From Phytohabitans flavus (GTDB lineage Bacteria > Actinomycetota > Actinomycetes > Mycobacteriales > Micromonosporaceae): DNA of 64,000 nt. Below, piece by piece: positions 18,426-26,800 of this stretch. The stretch is from the NCBI RefSeq assembly GCF_011764545.1, contig NZ_AP022870.1, positions 5,006,001-5,070,000 on the forward strand. Direction: 5' to 3'. Below the pieces are notes generated by a model that was given only the letters and a program-made list of their open reading frames with translations, made no database searches and was not told the origin of the DNA. The position numbers were made by a program, and so were the translations under genes. Every line of letters begins with the position of its first letter. Positions within the stretch are counted from its first letter, which is position 1.

Positions 18426-19721
18426 CTAGGCGATCTGGGCGCAGGCCCACAGCGCGGGGTACGCCAGCGCGATGATGGCCAGGACGTACGTGAAGTTCCA
18501 TCGCGCGATGGTGAACGTATCGACACCGAATCGGGCCTGAAGCACCACGTTGAGCCCGGAGAGTGGGCCGCCGGCCGCCTGTACGCCCCAGGCGACAAGG
18601 CCGGCCATGGCGAAGAGTGTGGGGTCGGGGTGCAGTGGCGCGAGTGCGCTGGCCGCGACCGCGATGGTGATCACCGGGTGTACGCCCACCGCGGAGAGCG
18701 CCACCATGAGCAGCATCAGGAGCCACGCGGTCAGGACCCCGAACTGGGTGATCGGTGGGCCCAGCCCGGTCACCTCGACCACCGCCTTGAAACCGGCGGT
18801 CAGCAGGCCGGCGGAGAGAAACATCGCGAGTTCGCCGCTCATCGCCGGCAAGGATCGCCGGGTGTGTCCGGCGAGCCGGGCCGCGGTACGGCGGGGATGG
18901 CGGCGCAGCAGGATGGCGATCGTGATGGCGGGCGCGCAGCACATGATGATCCCGGTGACCGGTACGCCCGGGAGCAGCAGGTGCAGGCCGAGCACGGCGG
19001 CCATCAGCGCGACCGGCAGCCGTAGCGCGTCGCGGGTGACCGGGAAGCCCCGAAACTTCTCCACGTCCGGCCCGAACGCGCGCGTGATCTGAAGCCCGCT
19101 GATCGCCAGCCCGGTGGCGGCCAGGCCGGCGCCGATGAGCATGAGGACCGGGAGGCGGGCGGCCGGCGCGTAGGTGAGCACCGCCGCCGACGCGCCCCAG
19201 AACGGTGACCAGAAGGCGCCGGCCGAGTAGCCGCGGGAGAGCACCATCAGCTCGGGGCGGGCCAGCGGGAGCGCGCGGAACACGCGGCGGGCCACGATGT
19301 CGAGCGCGGTCACGTTGATGACGGAGCCGAAGGCGTGTACCGCGGCGGTGGTTTGCCAGACGGCGGCGCGGCCGGTGGGCGCGGCGTGGTCCGGGCCACC
19401 GCGTGGGGCGACCAGCCGGACGAAGGTGACCGCCGCCAGCATGCTGATCAGTGGCTGGTTGCCGGCCAGGGCGAGCCGCCAGTCCGGCCGTACCCCGAAC
19501 AGGAGCCCGACCACGACGCCGGCCGTGCCGGCCGCCAGGAGCGCGAGCACGACGGCGCGGTATCGCCGACCCAGCCGGCCCAGCAGCAGCGCACCGGCCA
19601 CCCAGGTGAGCGCGCCCGCGCCGAGCGTCGCCGGTCGCCAGGCCAGGCCGGCGATCGTGAGGACGACCGCCGCCGCGAGCAGCGTGGCGGGCAGCGGCTG
19701 GTATCGGCGTCCGGCCGGCAC
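18426..19721 (-). CDS. polytopic membrane transporter beside D-tartrate dehydratase
   Basis: 431 aa from the GTG at 19721; the open frame reaches further back but only as a shadow of the dehydratase gene. About 11-12 hydrophobic helices, with loops such as FGSVINVTALDIVARRVF, SRGYSAGAFWSPFWGA and a late QAAGGPLSGLNVVLQARFG. The overall shape suggests a carrier of the dicarboxylate or anion type; I could not place it in a named family. It starts 5 bases after the tarD-like stop, so it is cotranscribed and is the best candidate for tartrate uptake. Confidence 0.7.
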   Translation of the reverse strand: MPAGRRYQPLPATLLAAAVVLTIAGLAWRPATLGAGALTWVAGALLLGRLGRRYRAVVLALLAAGTAGVVVGLLFGVRPDWRLALAGNQPLISMLAAVTFVRLVAPRGGPDHAAPTGRAAVWQTTAAVHAFGSVINVTALDIVARRVFRALPLARPELMVLSRGYSAGAFWSPFWGASAAVLTYAPAARLPVLMLIGAGLAATGLAISGLQITRAFGPDVEKFRGFPVTRDALRLPVALMAAVLGLHLLLPGVPVTGIIMCCAPAITIAILLRRHPRRTAARLAGHTRRSLPAMSGELAMFLSAGLLTAGFKAVVEVTGLGPPITQFGVLTAWLLMLLMVALSAVGVHPVITIAVAASALAPLHPDPTLFAMAGLVAWGVQAAGGPLSGLNVVLQARFGVDTFTIARWNFTYVLAIIALAYPALWACAQIA

Positions 19722-19726
19722 CCCCG

Positions 19727-20905
19727 TCAGGCCGCTAGCTCGTGCAGCACCTTGCCCAGGGACGCTTTGAGCTCCAGCCCGATGCCGGGCTCCTCGGGCA
19801 GCCGCACGTGTCCGTCCTCGATCGCGTAGCCGTCGGCGAAGCCGCCGAAGGGCGCGAAGATCCCGGGGTACGACTCGCAGCCGCCGAGCGGCATCGCGGC
19901 GGCGATGGCGAGGTTGAACTGGTGGCCGCCGTGCGGGACGCAGCGGGTCGGGCTCCACCCGGCGTCGTACAGGGTGGCGAGCGTGCGGCGGAACTCGGTG
20001 AACCCGTAGCTGAGCGCCGGGTCCATCTGGAGCACGTCGCGGTCGGCGCGGAGCCCGCCGTACCGGACGAGGTTGCGGGCGTCCGGAAACGACATGAGGT
20101 TTTCGCCCGTTGCCAGCGGGCCGGGGTACCGGGCGGCGAGCTCGGCCAGCGCGGCGTAGTCCAGCGGGTCGGTCGGCTCCTCGTACCAGTGCAGGGGGTA
20201 GGCCTTGAGCGCGTCGCCGTACGCGATCGCCTCGTCCTGCGTGAAGCGGCCGTTGGCGTCGACCGCGAGTGTGCACCCGTCGGGCAGGATCGCCAGCACC
20301 GCCTCGATCCGCCGCAGGTCGTCGGCGAGCGGGGCGCCGCCGATCTTCATCTTCACGGTGCGGTAGCCGAGGTCGAGGTAGCCGCGCATCTCGTCCTGGA
20401 GCGCGTCGATCCCACGGTCCGGGTAGTAGTAGCCGCCGGCGGCGTACACCCATACCTTCTCCGCTGGCGCGGCAGGCGGGCGACCAGGGATCTCGAGGCC
20501 GGCGAGCAGGCGGTGCAGCGGGAGGCCTGCGAGCTTGGCGGCTAAGTCCCAGGCGGCCATGTCGAGGATGCCGATCGCGACGGCGCGGTCGCCGTGACCG
20601 CCCGGCTTCTCGTCGCGCATGGCGGCCGCCCAGATGCGGTCCGGGTCGAGATGCCCGGTCGCGGGGTCGACCAGCGCGTCCGGTGCGGCCTCCAGCACCC
20701 GTGGGATGACCCGGGTGCGGAGCAGGCCGGCCTGGGCGTAGCGGCCGTTGGAGTTGAAGCCGTACCCGACGACCCGCCGGCCGTCGCGCACCTCGTCGGT
20801 GATCAGCGCGAGCACGCTGACGTCCATTTTGGAGAAGTTGATGAAGGCGTTCGACATGTCCGCCTCGATGGGGACCGTCAGCTCGCGGATGTCGACGATG
20901 CGCAT
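19727..20905 (-). CDS. tarD: D-tartrate dehydratase-like enolase-superfamily enzyme
   Basis: 392 aa. The enzyme would dehydrate D-tartrate to oxaloacetate in the cytosol. It reads closely like Bradyrhizobium TarD from the start (VGYGFNSNGRY, DEKPGGHG, VYAAGGYYYP). Active-site residues fall where expected: Lys187 in KMKIGG, metal ligands Asp216 (AVDANGR), Glu242 (YEEP) and Glu268 (GEN), and His325 in PHGGHQ, each three positions on from TarD. Translation starts at ATG 20905; a LacI-type site lies 28 bases upstream, between it and the divergent FAD gene. The partner permease follows immediately. Confidence 0.9.
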   Translation of the reverse strand: MRIVDIRELTVPIEADMSNAFINFSKMDVSVLALITDEVRDGRRVVGYGFNSNGRYAQAGLLRTRVIPRVLEAAPDALVDPATGHLDPDRIWAAAMRDEKPGGHGDRAVAIGILDMAAWDLAAKLAGLPLHRLLAGLEIPGRPPAAPAEKVWVYAAGGYYYPDRGIDALQDEMRGYLDLGYRTVKMKIGGAPLADDLRRIEAVLAILPDGCTLAVDANGRFTQDEAIAYGDALKAYPLHWYEEPTDPLDYAALAELAARYPGPLATGENLMSFPDARNLVRYGGLRADRDVLQMDPALSYGFTEFRRTLATLYDAGWSPTRCVPHGGHQFNLAIAAAMPLGGCESYPGIFAPFGGFADGYAIEDGHVRLPEEPGIGLELKASLGKVLHELAA

Positions 20906-20932
20906 GCGGGGGAAACTCCCGTCAAGGGTCTG

Positions 20933-20948
20933 TTGGAAACGATCTCAC
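20933..20948. promoter_or_regulatory. LacI-type site upstream of tarD
   Basis: TTGGAAACGATCTCAC resembles the sites at 21028 and 24373 (shared pattern TTGGAA..CG.T). It lies at the minus-strand promoter of the tartrate dehydratase gene. Confidence 0.6.
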
Positions 20949-21027
20949 GGGTGTTGCCGGAGCGTAACACGGGTCTCATTCGCGTTGAAGCGGCTAGCGA
21001 CCTATTCCACAACGCGACTGAGACGTA

Positions 21028-21045
21028 TGGTGATAACGATTCCAA
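21028..21045. promoter_or_regulatory. LacI-type site upstream of the FAD oxidoreductase
   Basis: TGGTGATAACGATTCCAA, or on the other strand TTGGAATCGTTATCACCA, is a near-palindrome with central CG. It lies 27 bases before the FAD gene start. Confidence 0.6.
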
Positions 21046-21071
21046 GACCTGCGACCAGGAAGGAGCCGCCC

Positions 21072-22574
21072 ATGGCCGCCCCCACGCGCGCCACTGACGT
21101 CCTCGTGATCGGCGGTGGCGGCTCCGGGCTCGCCGCCGCGGTCAGTGCCGCCCAGCACGGTGCCCGCGTGCTGCTGGCCGAGAAGCAGCCCCGCCTCGGC
21201 GGCTCCACCGCGCTCTCGGTCGGCTCGATCACCGCCGCCGGCACCCGCCTCCAGGCCCGCGCCGGCGTCCAGGACTCGGTACCCGACTTCGTCGAAGACA
21301 TGGTCGCGTTCAAGCCGGCCCTGCTCACTGGCGACGCGCCCGCCCTCCGCGAGTTGCTGGCCCGCGAGTCGGCGGCCACCGTCGCCTGGCTGGAGTCGCT
21401 GGGCGTGGCCCTGGTCGGCCCGTACCCGGAAGCGCCGCACCGGGTCTCCCGCATGCACAACGTGGTGCCCAGCTCCCGCGCGTACATCGCCCGCCTCGCC
21501 GACGCCGCCCGCCGCCACAAGGTCGAGGTGCTGCTCTCCACCGAGGTCGCCGAGTTGGTCCGCGATGCCTCGGGCGCGGTGACCGGCGCCGTGCTGCGTA
21601 CCCCGACCGGCGATGTCACCGTCGAGGCGCGGCACGGCGTCGTACTGGCCAGCGGCGACTTCAGCGGCAACCCGAAGATGCGCCACGAGCACCTCTCCCC
21701 CGCCGCGGCAGCGGCCCACCCGATCAACCCGTACGCCAACGGTGACGGCCACCGGCTGGCGGCCGAAGTGGGCGCGGCCTGGCGGCGGATGGACGTGACG
21801 TTCGGGCCCCAGCTGCGCTTCGCACCGCCACAGCGCCCCGGGCTGGTCAGCCGCCTGCCCACCTGGCGCTGGCTGTGCAAGGCGGAGGCGTTCCTGGTGC
21901 AGCGGCTGCCCGCGTCGGCGCTGCGCCCCTTCGTCAAGTCGCTGCTCATCACGCACACCTCGCCCGCCGCGACGCTTTTCGCGCACGGCGCCATCCTGGT
22001 GAACAACGCCGGCGAGCGCTTCTGCGACGAGAAGGAGTCCGTGGCACCATTGTCCAGTCAGGACGGTGGTCGGGGGTACATCGTGTTCGATGCGGGGATC
22101 GCGGCGGCGTTCAACCGCCCGCCCAACGCCATCTCCACCGCGCCCGGCATCGCGTTCGCGTACTTCGACGACTACCGCCGCGGGCGGCCCGACCTTGTGT
22201 TCCAGGCGGACACGGCGACGGAGCTGGCCGAGCGCATCGGCGTCGACCCGGCCGCGCTCGCCGAGTCGGTACGCCAAGGGGCGCTCGGCACCCCGCTCGT
22301 CGCGATGGGCCCTGTGCACAGCATGCTCACTGTCACCGAGGGCGGCCTCGCGGTGGACGACGAGCTGCGCGTGCTCGACACCTCGGATGTGCCAATCCCC
22401 GGCCTGTACGCGGTCGGCGGCGTCGGACAGGGCGGGATGCTGCTGCTCGGCCACGGTCACCACATCGCCTGGGCGATGACCTCGGGTCGGCTCGCCGGAC
22501 GGGCGCTGGCCAGGGCCAACGCCGGTGGCGACGGCCGCGCGAGCGGCGGTCGGGCGGGGAGGCACGCGACGTGA
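21072..22574 (+). CDS. FAD-dependent oxidoreductase (fumarate reductase/KstD type)
   Basis: 500 aa from the ATG at 21072, behind GGAAGGAG; an ATG at 20748 is rejected because it is antisense to tarD. The N-terminal dinucleotide fold DVLVIGGGGSGLAAAVSAA is followed by GGSTALSVGSI, a flavoprotein cap domain, and a C-terminal FAD motif GLYAVGGVGQGGMLLLGHGHH. This is the FAD_binding_2 family of fumarate reductases and 3-ketosteroid dehydrogenases, which add or remove a double bond next to a carbonyl or carboxylate. No haem motif or signal peptide is present. Placement in the tartrate region suggests a dicarboxylate or hydroxyacid substrate. Confidence 0.85.
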   Translation: MAAPTRATDVLVIGGGGSGLAAAVSAAQHGARVLLAEKQPRLGGSTALSVGSITAAGTRLQARAGVQDSVPDFVEDMVAFKPALLTGDAPALRELLARESAATVAWLESLGVALVGPYPEAPHRVSRMHNVVPSSRAYIARLADAARRHKVEVLLSTEVAELVRDASGAVTGAVLRTPTGDVTVEARHGVVLASGDFSGNPKMRHEHLSPAAAAAHPINPYANGDGHRLAAEVGAAWRRMDVTFGPQLRFAPPQRPGLVSRLPTWRWLCKAEAFLVQRLPASALRPFVKSLLITHTSPAATLFAHGAILVNNAGERFCDEKESVAPLSSQDGGRGYIVFDAGIAAAFNRPPNAISTAPGIAFAYFDDYRRGRPDLVFQADTATELAERIGVDPAALAESVRQGALGTPLVAMGPVHSMLTVTEGGLAVDDELRVLDTSDVPIPGLYAVGGVGQGGMLLLGHGHHIAWAMTSGRLAGRALARANAGGDGRASGGRAGRHAT

Positions 22575-22706
22575 GTGGGCCACCTGGCGTCTCTTCGCGA
22601 AGCGAGGAGGCGGCGTGAGTGGGCGGCCCGGCGGCCGGGCCCGACCTATACTCCTCAGCATCCGCCGCACAGACAGTGACCGGCACTACGGAAGACGGCC
22701 ACCGGC

Positions 22707-23747
22707 ATGACCACGATCAAGGAGGTGGCCCGGCGCGCGGGCGTTGCGCCGGCCTCCGTCACACGGGTCCTCAGCGGTCACCCCAACGTCAGCGAGGCGC
22801 TGCGGGCGAAGGTGCTCGCGGCGGTGGACGAGATCGGGTACAAGCCGGACCTCATGGCAGCCGGCCTGCGCCGCGGCTCCAGCCACACCGTCGGGGTCAT
22901 CGTCAGCGACATCATCAACCCACTGCTGGCCGAGATGGTCGACGCGCTCGATGTGAAGCTGCGCGACAAGGGCTACACGGTGCTCCTGGCCAACTCGCAC
23001 GGCGACCCGGACCGCGACGTCGAGAGTGTCCACCTGTTACGCCAGCGCCGCACCGACGGGCTGGTCGTGATGGTCGTCGACGAGACCCGGGCCGAGCTGC
23101 GACAGGCACTGCGCGACCTGCCCATCCCGGTCGTGCTGCTCGACCGGCAGATCGAGACCGCCGACGCGGCCAGCGCCGTGCTCAGCGACCACCACCGGGG
23201 CACCCGCGAGCTGACCCGCCATCTGCTCGACGGGGGTCACCGGCGGATCGCGCTGCTGACCGGCCTGCGCGGCACCACGTACCCGGGGCGCGAGCGCACG
23301 CGCGGTTTCGTCGACGCCTTGGACGAGCGGGACATACCGGTCGCGTCGGCCTTCATCCGCGACGCCCGTGCCACCCCGGAGTCCGGCCAGCGCCTGGCAG
23401 CCGAGCTGCTCGACGACGGGGACCCGCCGACCGCGATCGTGGTCGGCCCAAACCCGATGCTGGTCGGGGTGCTGCGCGAGCTACAGCGGCGCAACCTGCG
23501 CGTGGGCCGCGACCTCGCCCTGGCCTGCCTTGACGACATCCCGATCGCGGCCCTGCACCACCCTCCGATCACCGCGCTGGCCCGCAACACCGAGGAGATG
23601 GCGCACACGGCGGCCGCGCTGCTGCTGGACCGGCTGACCGGGGTGAGCCGCTTCCCGCGCACCGTGGTCCTGCCGACCGAGCTGCGCCGCCGCGCCTCCA
23701 CCACGGCCCTCGTAACGCCGGCGGACGCGGAGCTCCCGGTCAGCTGA
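22707..23747 (+). CDS. LacI-family repressor of the dicarboxylate region
   Basis: 346 aa. Residues 3-22 are the LacI helix-turn-helix (TIKEVARRAGVAPASVTRVL) with hinge helix PDLMAAGLRRG, followed by the two-lobed periplasmic-binding-like sensor (VGVIVSDIINPLLAEMVDAL, GLVVMVVDE, ACLDDIPIA). It lies between the FAD gene and the long operon, both preceded by similar LacI-type sites, so it is the probable local repressor, released by a cluster substrate. Confidence 0.92.
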   Translation: MTTIKEVARRAGVAPASVTRVLSGHPNVSEALRAKVLAAVDEIGYKPDLMAAGLRRGSSHTVGVIVSDIINPLLAEMVDALDVKLRDKGYTVLLANSHGDPDRDVESVHLLRQRRTDGLVVMVVDETRAELRQALRDLPIPVVLLDRQIETADAASAVLSDHHRGTRELTRHLLDGGHRRIALLTGLRGTTYPGRERTRGFVDALDERDIPVASAFIRDARATPESGQRLAAELLDDGDPPTAIVVGPNPMLVGVLRELQRRNLRVGRDLALACLDDIPIAALHHPPITALARNTEEMAHTAAALLLDRLTGVSRFPRTVVLPTELRRRASTTALVTPADAELPVS

Positions 23748-23764
23748 CCCGATCACTCAGAAAC

Positions 23765-23787
23765 GGATGGCGCTCCGGACGCCGTCC
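23765..23787 (+). terminator. hairpin after the LacI gene
   Basis: GGATGGCG at 23765-23772 pairs with CGCCGTCC at 23780-23787 (one G-U) around a 7-base loop, 18 bases after the stop and followed by a T/A-richer stretch. Confidence 0.6.
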
Positions 23788-23906
23788 TGAATAGAAATGC
23801 GAATTTCGAGAGCTACCGCGATGTCCGCGGTGGTCCGGACCGCTGCTCCCGCGGCCTCACCCTCCGCGCTTCACGACCACCCGGCCTCCCGCCCGGCAGG
23901 CTTCGC

Positions 23907-23956
23907 AGATCGTGGTATTGAGCTGCCGCTATAGGGACCGTTCGATACCACGATCT
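23907..23956. repeat. 17-bp inverted repeat, copy 2
   Basis: The right arm GTTCGATACCACGATCT (23940-23956) is identical to copy 1. The left arm differs at two positions, AGATCGTGGTATTGAGC, and both changes become G-U pairs in RNA. Stem (17) and loop (16) lengths equal those of copy 1 at 13461. Confidence 0.85.
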
Positions 23957-23980
23957 GTTCCCACGGATGCCAGAAGACGT

Positions 23981-24041
23981 GGGGCCGCTCCCCGGGGCGG
24001 TGCGCCCGCTCCCCGGGCGACGCGCCCGCTCCCCGGGCGAG
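23981..24041. repeat. 20-bp tandem GC-rich repeat
   Basis: GCGCCCGCTCCCCGGGCGAC at 24002-24021 is repeated at 24022-24041 except for the last base, and a degenerate copy precedes it from about 23981. Each unit contains the palindrome CCCGGG. Confidence 0.7.
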
Positions 24042-24372
24042 AGGTGACAGCAAAATCGGGGATTTTGTCGGGATCTTCGAGCGCTCGGGCCCGCACTAGC
24101 GGAGGCACTGGGCGCGGCGGCGGGTGTGAACAGCGGAGGGTGAGGCCGCGGGAGCGACGGTCTCGACCACAGCGGACGTCGCGGTAGCTCTGATCCGGCT
24201 TCTCAAGCAGGTCTTCAGGCCACGCCACCCGCGGCCGGACGCCGCACCGCGCTGGCAGGCGGCTAGCAGCGGCGCGTGAATCGGGACAAAAGAATCGCGG
24301 TTACGCGGGTGTTTCGACCGTAACAGCCAACGAGACCTCAGCCGACGGTCACGAAATGACCTCGTAGCCTTG

Positions 24373-24388
24373 TGGAAAACGATACCAA
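24373..24388. promoter_or_regulatory. LacI-type operator of the 17-gene run
   Basis: TGGAAAACGATACCAA is a near-palindrome similar to the sites at 20933 and 21028. It is the only such site found before the long run of genes starting at 24504. Confidence 0.62.
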
Positions 24389-24503
24389 CGCCTACGTTCA
24401 GCCTTACGACAAGCGCCGCTCCGCGGTCCATCCCCCACCAGCCGACCGGGCTCACCGGCCGAGCGTCAGCACGCGAATCCTCACAGCTCAGAGGGGCTTC
24501 TTC

Positions 24504-25430
24504 ATGGCTGCAAGCACGTTCCGAGGCGTCCTTCCCGCGACCATCACTCCCTTCACGACCGACGGTGATCTCGACCGCGACGCGCTTGTTTCGTATACAC
24601 AATGGATGGAATCGATTCCCGGGGTGACCGGGCTCGTGGTCAACGGCCACGCCGGTGAGGGGACCTCGCTGACCCGCGAGGAGCGGATCGAGGTGATCCG
24701 GCTGACCAAGGAGACCGTCGGCGACCGCCTCGCCGTGATCGCCGGCGTCGGCGGGGACGGCAGCCGCGTGGTGGCGGGCGAGGCGGCGGACGCGGCCGAG
24801 GCCGGCGCGGACGCGGTGCTGGTCTTCCCCGCCGGAAGCTGGCTGCGCTTCGGCTACCAGGAGGGCGCGCCGCGCGAGCGGTACGAGGCAGTGCGCGCCG
24901 CCTCCGGCCTGCCGATGATCCTGTTCAACTTCCCGGACGCCACGCACGCGACGTACGACCTGGACACCATCCTGTCCATTCTGGAGCTTGACGGCGTCGT
25001 GGCCATCAAGGACGGCGCACGCAGCATGATCCGGTGGGACACCGAGCTTCCGGTGATCCGCCAGCGCTTCCCCGACGTGCCGGTGCTGACCTGCCAGGAC
25101 GAATTCCTGCTGCACACCATGTGGGAGGCCGACGGCGCCCTGGTCGGGTACGGCGCGCTGGTGCCGGACCTGATGGTCGACCTGCTGGAAAAGGCGCGGC
25201 GCAAGGACTACGCCGCCGCCAAGGAGGCGTACGACCGGATGGCGCCACTGACCAAAGTGGTCTATCACCGGCGCTCGCACATCGAGTCGACCCCGGTCAT
25301 GAAGCTCGGCCTGGTGCACCGGGGCGTGCTGCGCCACGCGACCGTGCGCCCGCCACTCATGCCGATGGACGACCTCGTCGCCCAAGAGGTGGCCGCGGCG
25401 CTCAAGGCCGCCGGCATCGAGGCGGCCTGA
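24504..25430 (+). CDS. DHDPS/NAL-family lyase without the usual tyrosine
   Basis: 308 aa from the ATG at 24504, behind AGAGGGG; an ATG at 24372 overlaps the operator and is rejected. A class I aldolase barrel: PATITPF near the N-terminus, NGHAGEGTSLTREER for pyruvate binding, and Schiff-base Lys169 in VVAIKDGAR. The general acid/base Tyr of dihydrodipicolinate synthase and N-acetylneuraminate lyase (YN.P) is Phe141 here (LFNFPD), so it is unlikely to be DapA; a 2-keto acid lyase or dehydratase is more likely. It is the first gene of the run, 3 bases before the next. Confidence 0.85.
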   Translation: MAASTFRGVLPATITPFTTDGDLDRDALVSYTQWMESIPGVTGLVVNGHAGEGTSLTREERIEVIRLTKETVGDRLAVIAGVGGDGSRVVAGEAADAAEAGADAVLVFPAGSWLRFGYQEGAPRERYEAVRAASGLPMILFNFPDATHATYDLDTILSILELDGVVAIKDGARSMIRWDTELPVIRQRFPDVPVLTCQDEFLLHTMWEADGALVGYGALVPDLMVDLLEKARRKDYAAAKEAYDRMAPLTKVVYHRRSHIESTPVMKLGLVHRGVLRHATVRPPLMPMDDLVAQEVAAALKAAGIEAA

Positions 25431-25433
25431 GCC

Positions 25434-25928
25434 ATGGCCGCCGCGCCCGTACGAGCCACCGAGCCGGCCGCCCTGCGCCGCGAGCTGCGCGCGCTGGTCG
25501 GCACGGTGAGCGCGCCGCGCACCCGGCCCGTGCTGGCGTCCGACGTGCACCGCTTCCGGCTGGCCACGGCCGCCGGAGGGGGTGCGGGGAGCACCGACCC
25601 GACCGTCGTCCCTGCGGTCGGGTCGGTGGTACCCCCCACGTTCTTCTGCCCCGACCCGCTCGTGGCCGCCGAGGCGCTCGGCCTGCCGCGCCCGCGACCA
25701 CTGTCCCGCACCATCGACGGCGGCTCGCAGTGGCAGGTGGTACGGCCGGTCCGGGTCGGCGACACCCTGACGCTCGTCGCCCGGATCGCGGCGATCACCC
25801 CGCGCACCACCGCGGACGGCCGGCCCATGGTGCTCACCGTCATCGAGGTCCTCGCCTGGAATCAGGACGGCCACCAGGTCGGTGTCGCCCGCGGTACAAG
25901 CGTCAGCTACGAGGAGCGGGTGTCATGA
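25434..25928 (+). CDS. FAS1-like hot-dog dehydratase, N-terminal type
   Basis: 164 aa. A MaoC-like N-terminal hot-dog fold: short helical start (ALRRELRALVG), then PPTFFCPDPL and SRTIDGGSQWQVVRPVRVGDTLT with SVSYEE at the end. This half usually binds substrate and lacks the hydratase Asp/His pair, pairing with a catalytic MaoC domain. The catalytic partner is probably the next gene, which overlaps the stop by 4 bases (ATGA). The pair would hydrate or dehydrate an enoyl- or 3-hydroxyacyl-CoA. Confidence 0.78.
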   Translation: MAAAPVRATEPAALRRELRALVGTVSAPRTRPVLASDVHRFRLATAAGGGAGSTDPTVVPAVGSVVPPTFFCPDPLVAAEALGLPRPRPLSRTIDGGSQWQVVRPVRVGDTLTLVARIAAITPRTTADGRPMVLTVIEVLAWNQDGHQVGVARGTSVSYEERVS

Positions 25929-26800
25929 GGGTGAGCGAGGCCATCCCGACACTGACCGTCGACGCGGCCACATTGGAGCATGTCGTCCGCTGGTCCGCCG
26001 CGATCGACGACTACACGCCGATCCACTTCGACCCGGAGGCGGCGGCCGCCCGTGGCATGGCCGGCCCTGTGGTCAACGGCCCGTGGAAGGCGGCCCTGCT
26101 CGCCACGATGTTGGAGTCCTGGTTGGACGGTCGCGGCACGCTCGCCCGCCTGGACTGCCGCTACCGCCGGCCGGACCTGGTCGGCGCCGCACTCACCTTC
26201 GGCGGCACGGTCACCGCGGTCACCGCCGCGACCGGCCACGACGTGGTGGAGTGCGACGTCTGGGTAGCCGGCGCGGACGGGGACAAGACCGTGACCGGTA
26301 CGGCGACCGTCCACCTCAGACCCGCCAGCACGGACGAGGAGACGCTTGCCACCGAGCGCCTGAAGGCAGCGGTCCGGCTGGGCCAGGAGGCCGGCCGCTT
26401 CACGTACGAGGTGACCGCCGGCGACATCGCCCGCTTCCGCGCGGCGGTCGGCGACCCTGGCCCGGACACCGTCGCGCCGCTCACGTTCTTCGCCGCCCTC
26501 GACCCGGTGGAGCGGCGGGACATGCTCCTCGACGCCGAGGTCCTGGACGAGATCCCGTTCGCGAAGACCGGTGGTGGCAACGCCTTCAACGAGGTGGAGT
26601 ACGAGCGGCCGATCCGTGCCGGCGACGTCATCACGGTCGTCACCAGCTACACAGAGGTGTACGAGCGGGACGGCGGGTCGGGGCGGCTGCTGTTCCGGGT
26701 ACGCACCAACGACCTCCTCGACGCCGCCGGTGACCTCGTCGCGCGGACCCGGATGGGCCACGTCATGGCGTACGACCTGAAGCGGAGGGTCAAGGCATGA
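25925..26800 (+). CDS. double hot-dog protein: MaoC hydratase plus FAS1-like domain
   Basis: 291 aa from the ATG at 25925, overlapping the previous stop. The N-terminal domain (about 1-135) has the hydratase-2 motif DDYTPIHFD followed by GMAGPVVNGP, giving the catalytic Asp/His. The C-terminal domain (about 150-285) is a second hot-dog of the substrate-binding type (TPLTFF-like PLTFFAALDP, FNEVEYERPIRAGDVI). The domain order is the reverse of the common N-FAS1/C-MaoC proteins. It ends in an ATGA overlap with a third hot-dog gene. Confidence 0.82.
   Translation: MRVSEAIPTLTVDAATLEHVVRWSAAIDDYTPIHFDPEAAAARGMAGPVVNGPWKAALLATMLESWLDGRGTLARLDCRYRRPDLVGAALTFGGTVTAVTAATGHDVVECDVWVAGADGDKTVTGTATVHLRPASTDEETLATERLKAAVRLGQEAGRFTYEVTAGDIARFRAAVGDPGPDTVAPLTFFAALDPVERRDMLLDAEVLDEIPFAKTGGGNAFNEVEYERPIRAGDVITVVTSYTEVYERDGGSGRLLFRVRTNDLLDAAGDLVARTRMGHVMAYDLKRRVKA

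Larger units (their letters stand above)
23788..24503. other. long non-coding region before the 17-gene run
   Basis: No supported gene. It holds inverted-repeat copy 2 (23907-23956), a 20-bp tandem repeat (about 23981-24041), a small A/T-stemmed hairpin (CAAAATC and GATTTTG at 24051-24067), and near its end a LacI-type site at 24373. About 115 bases of untranslated leader would remain between that site and the first gene. Confidence 0.6.

Noticed and set aside
18426-20453. Long version (675 codons) of the membrane transporter
   Set aside because: The first 240 codons are a shadow of the tartrate dehydratase; the GTG at 19721 follows its stop.
24504-25430. Calling the DHDPS-family protein DapA (lysine biosynthesis)
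   Set aside because: The key Tyr is Phe, and the neighbours are catabolic.
24096-25874. 592-codon minus-strand frame before and within the operon
   Set aside because: Antisense to the aldolase-family and dehydratase genes; no motifs.
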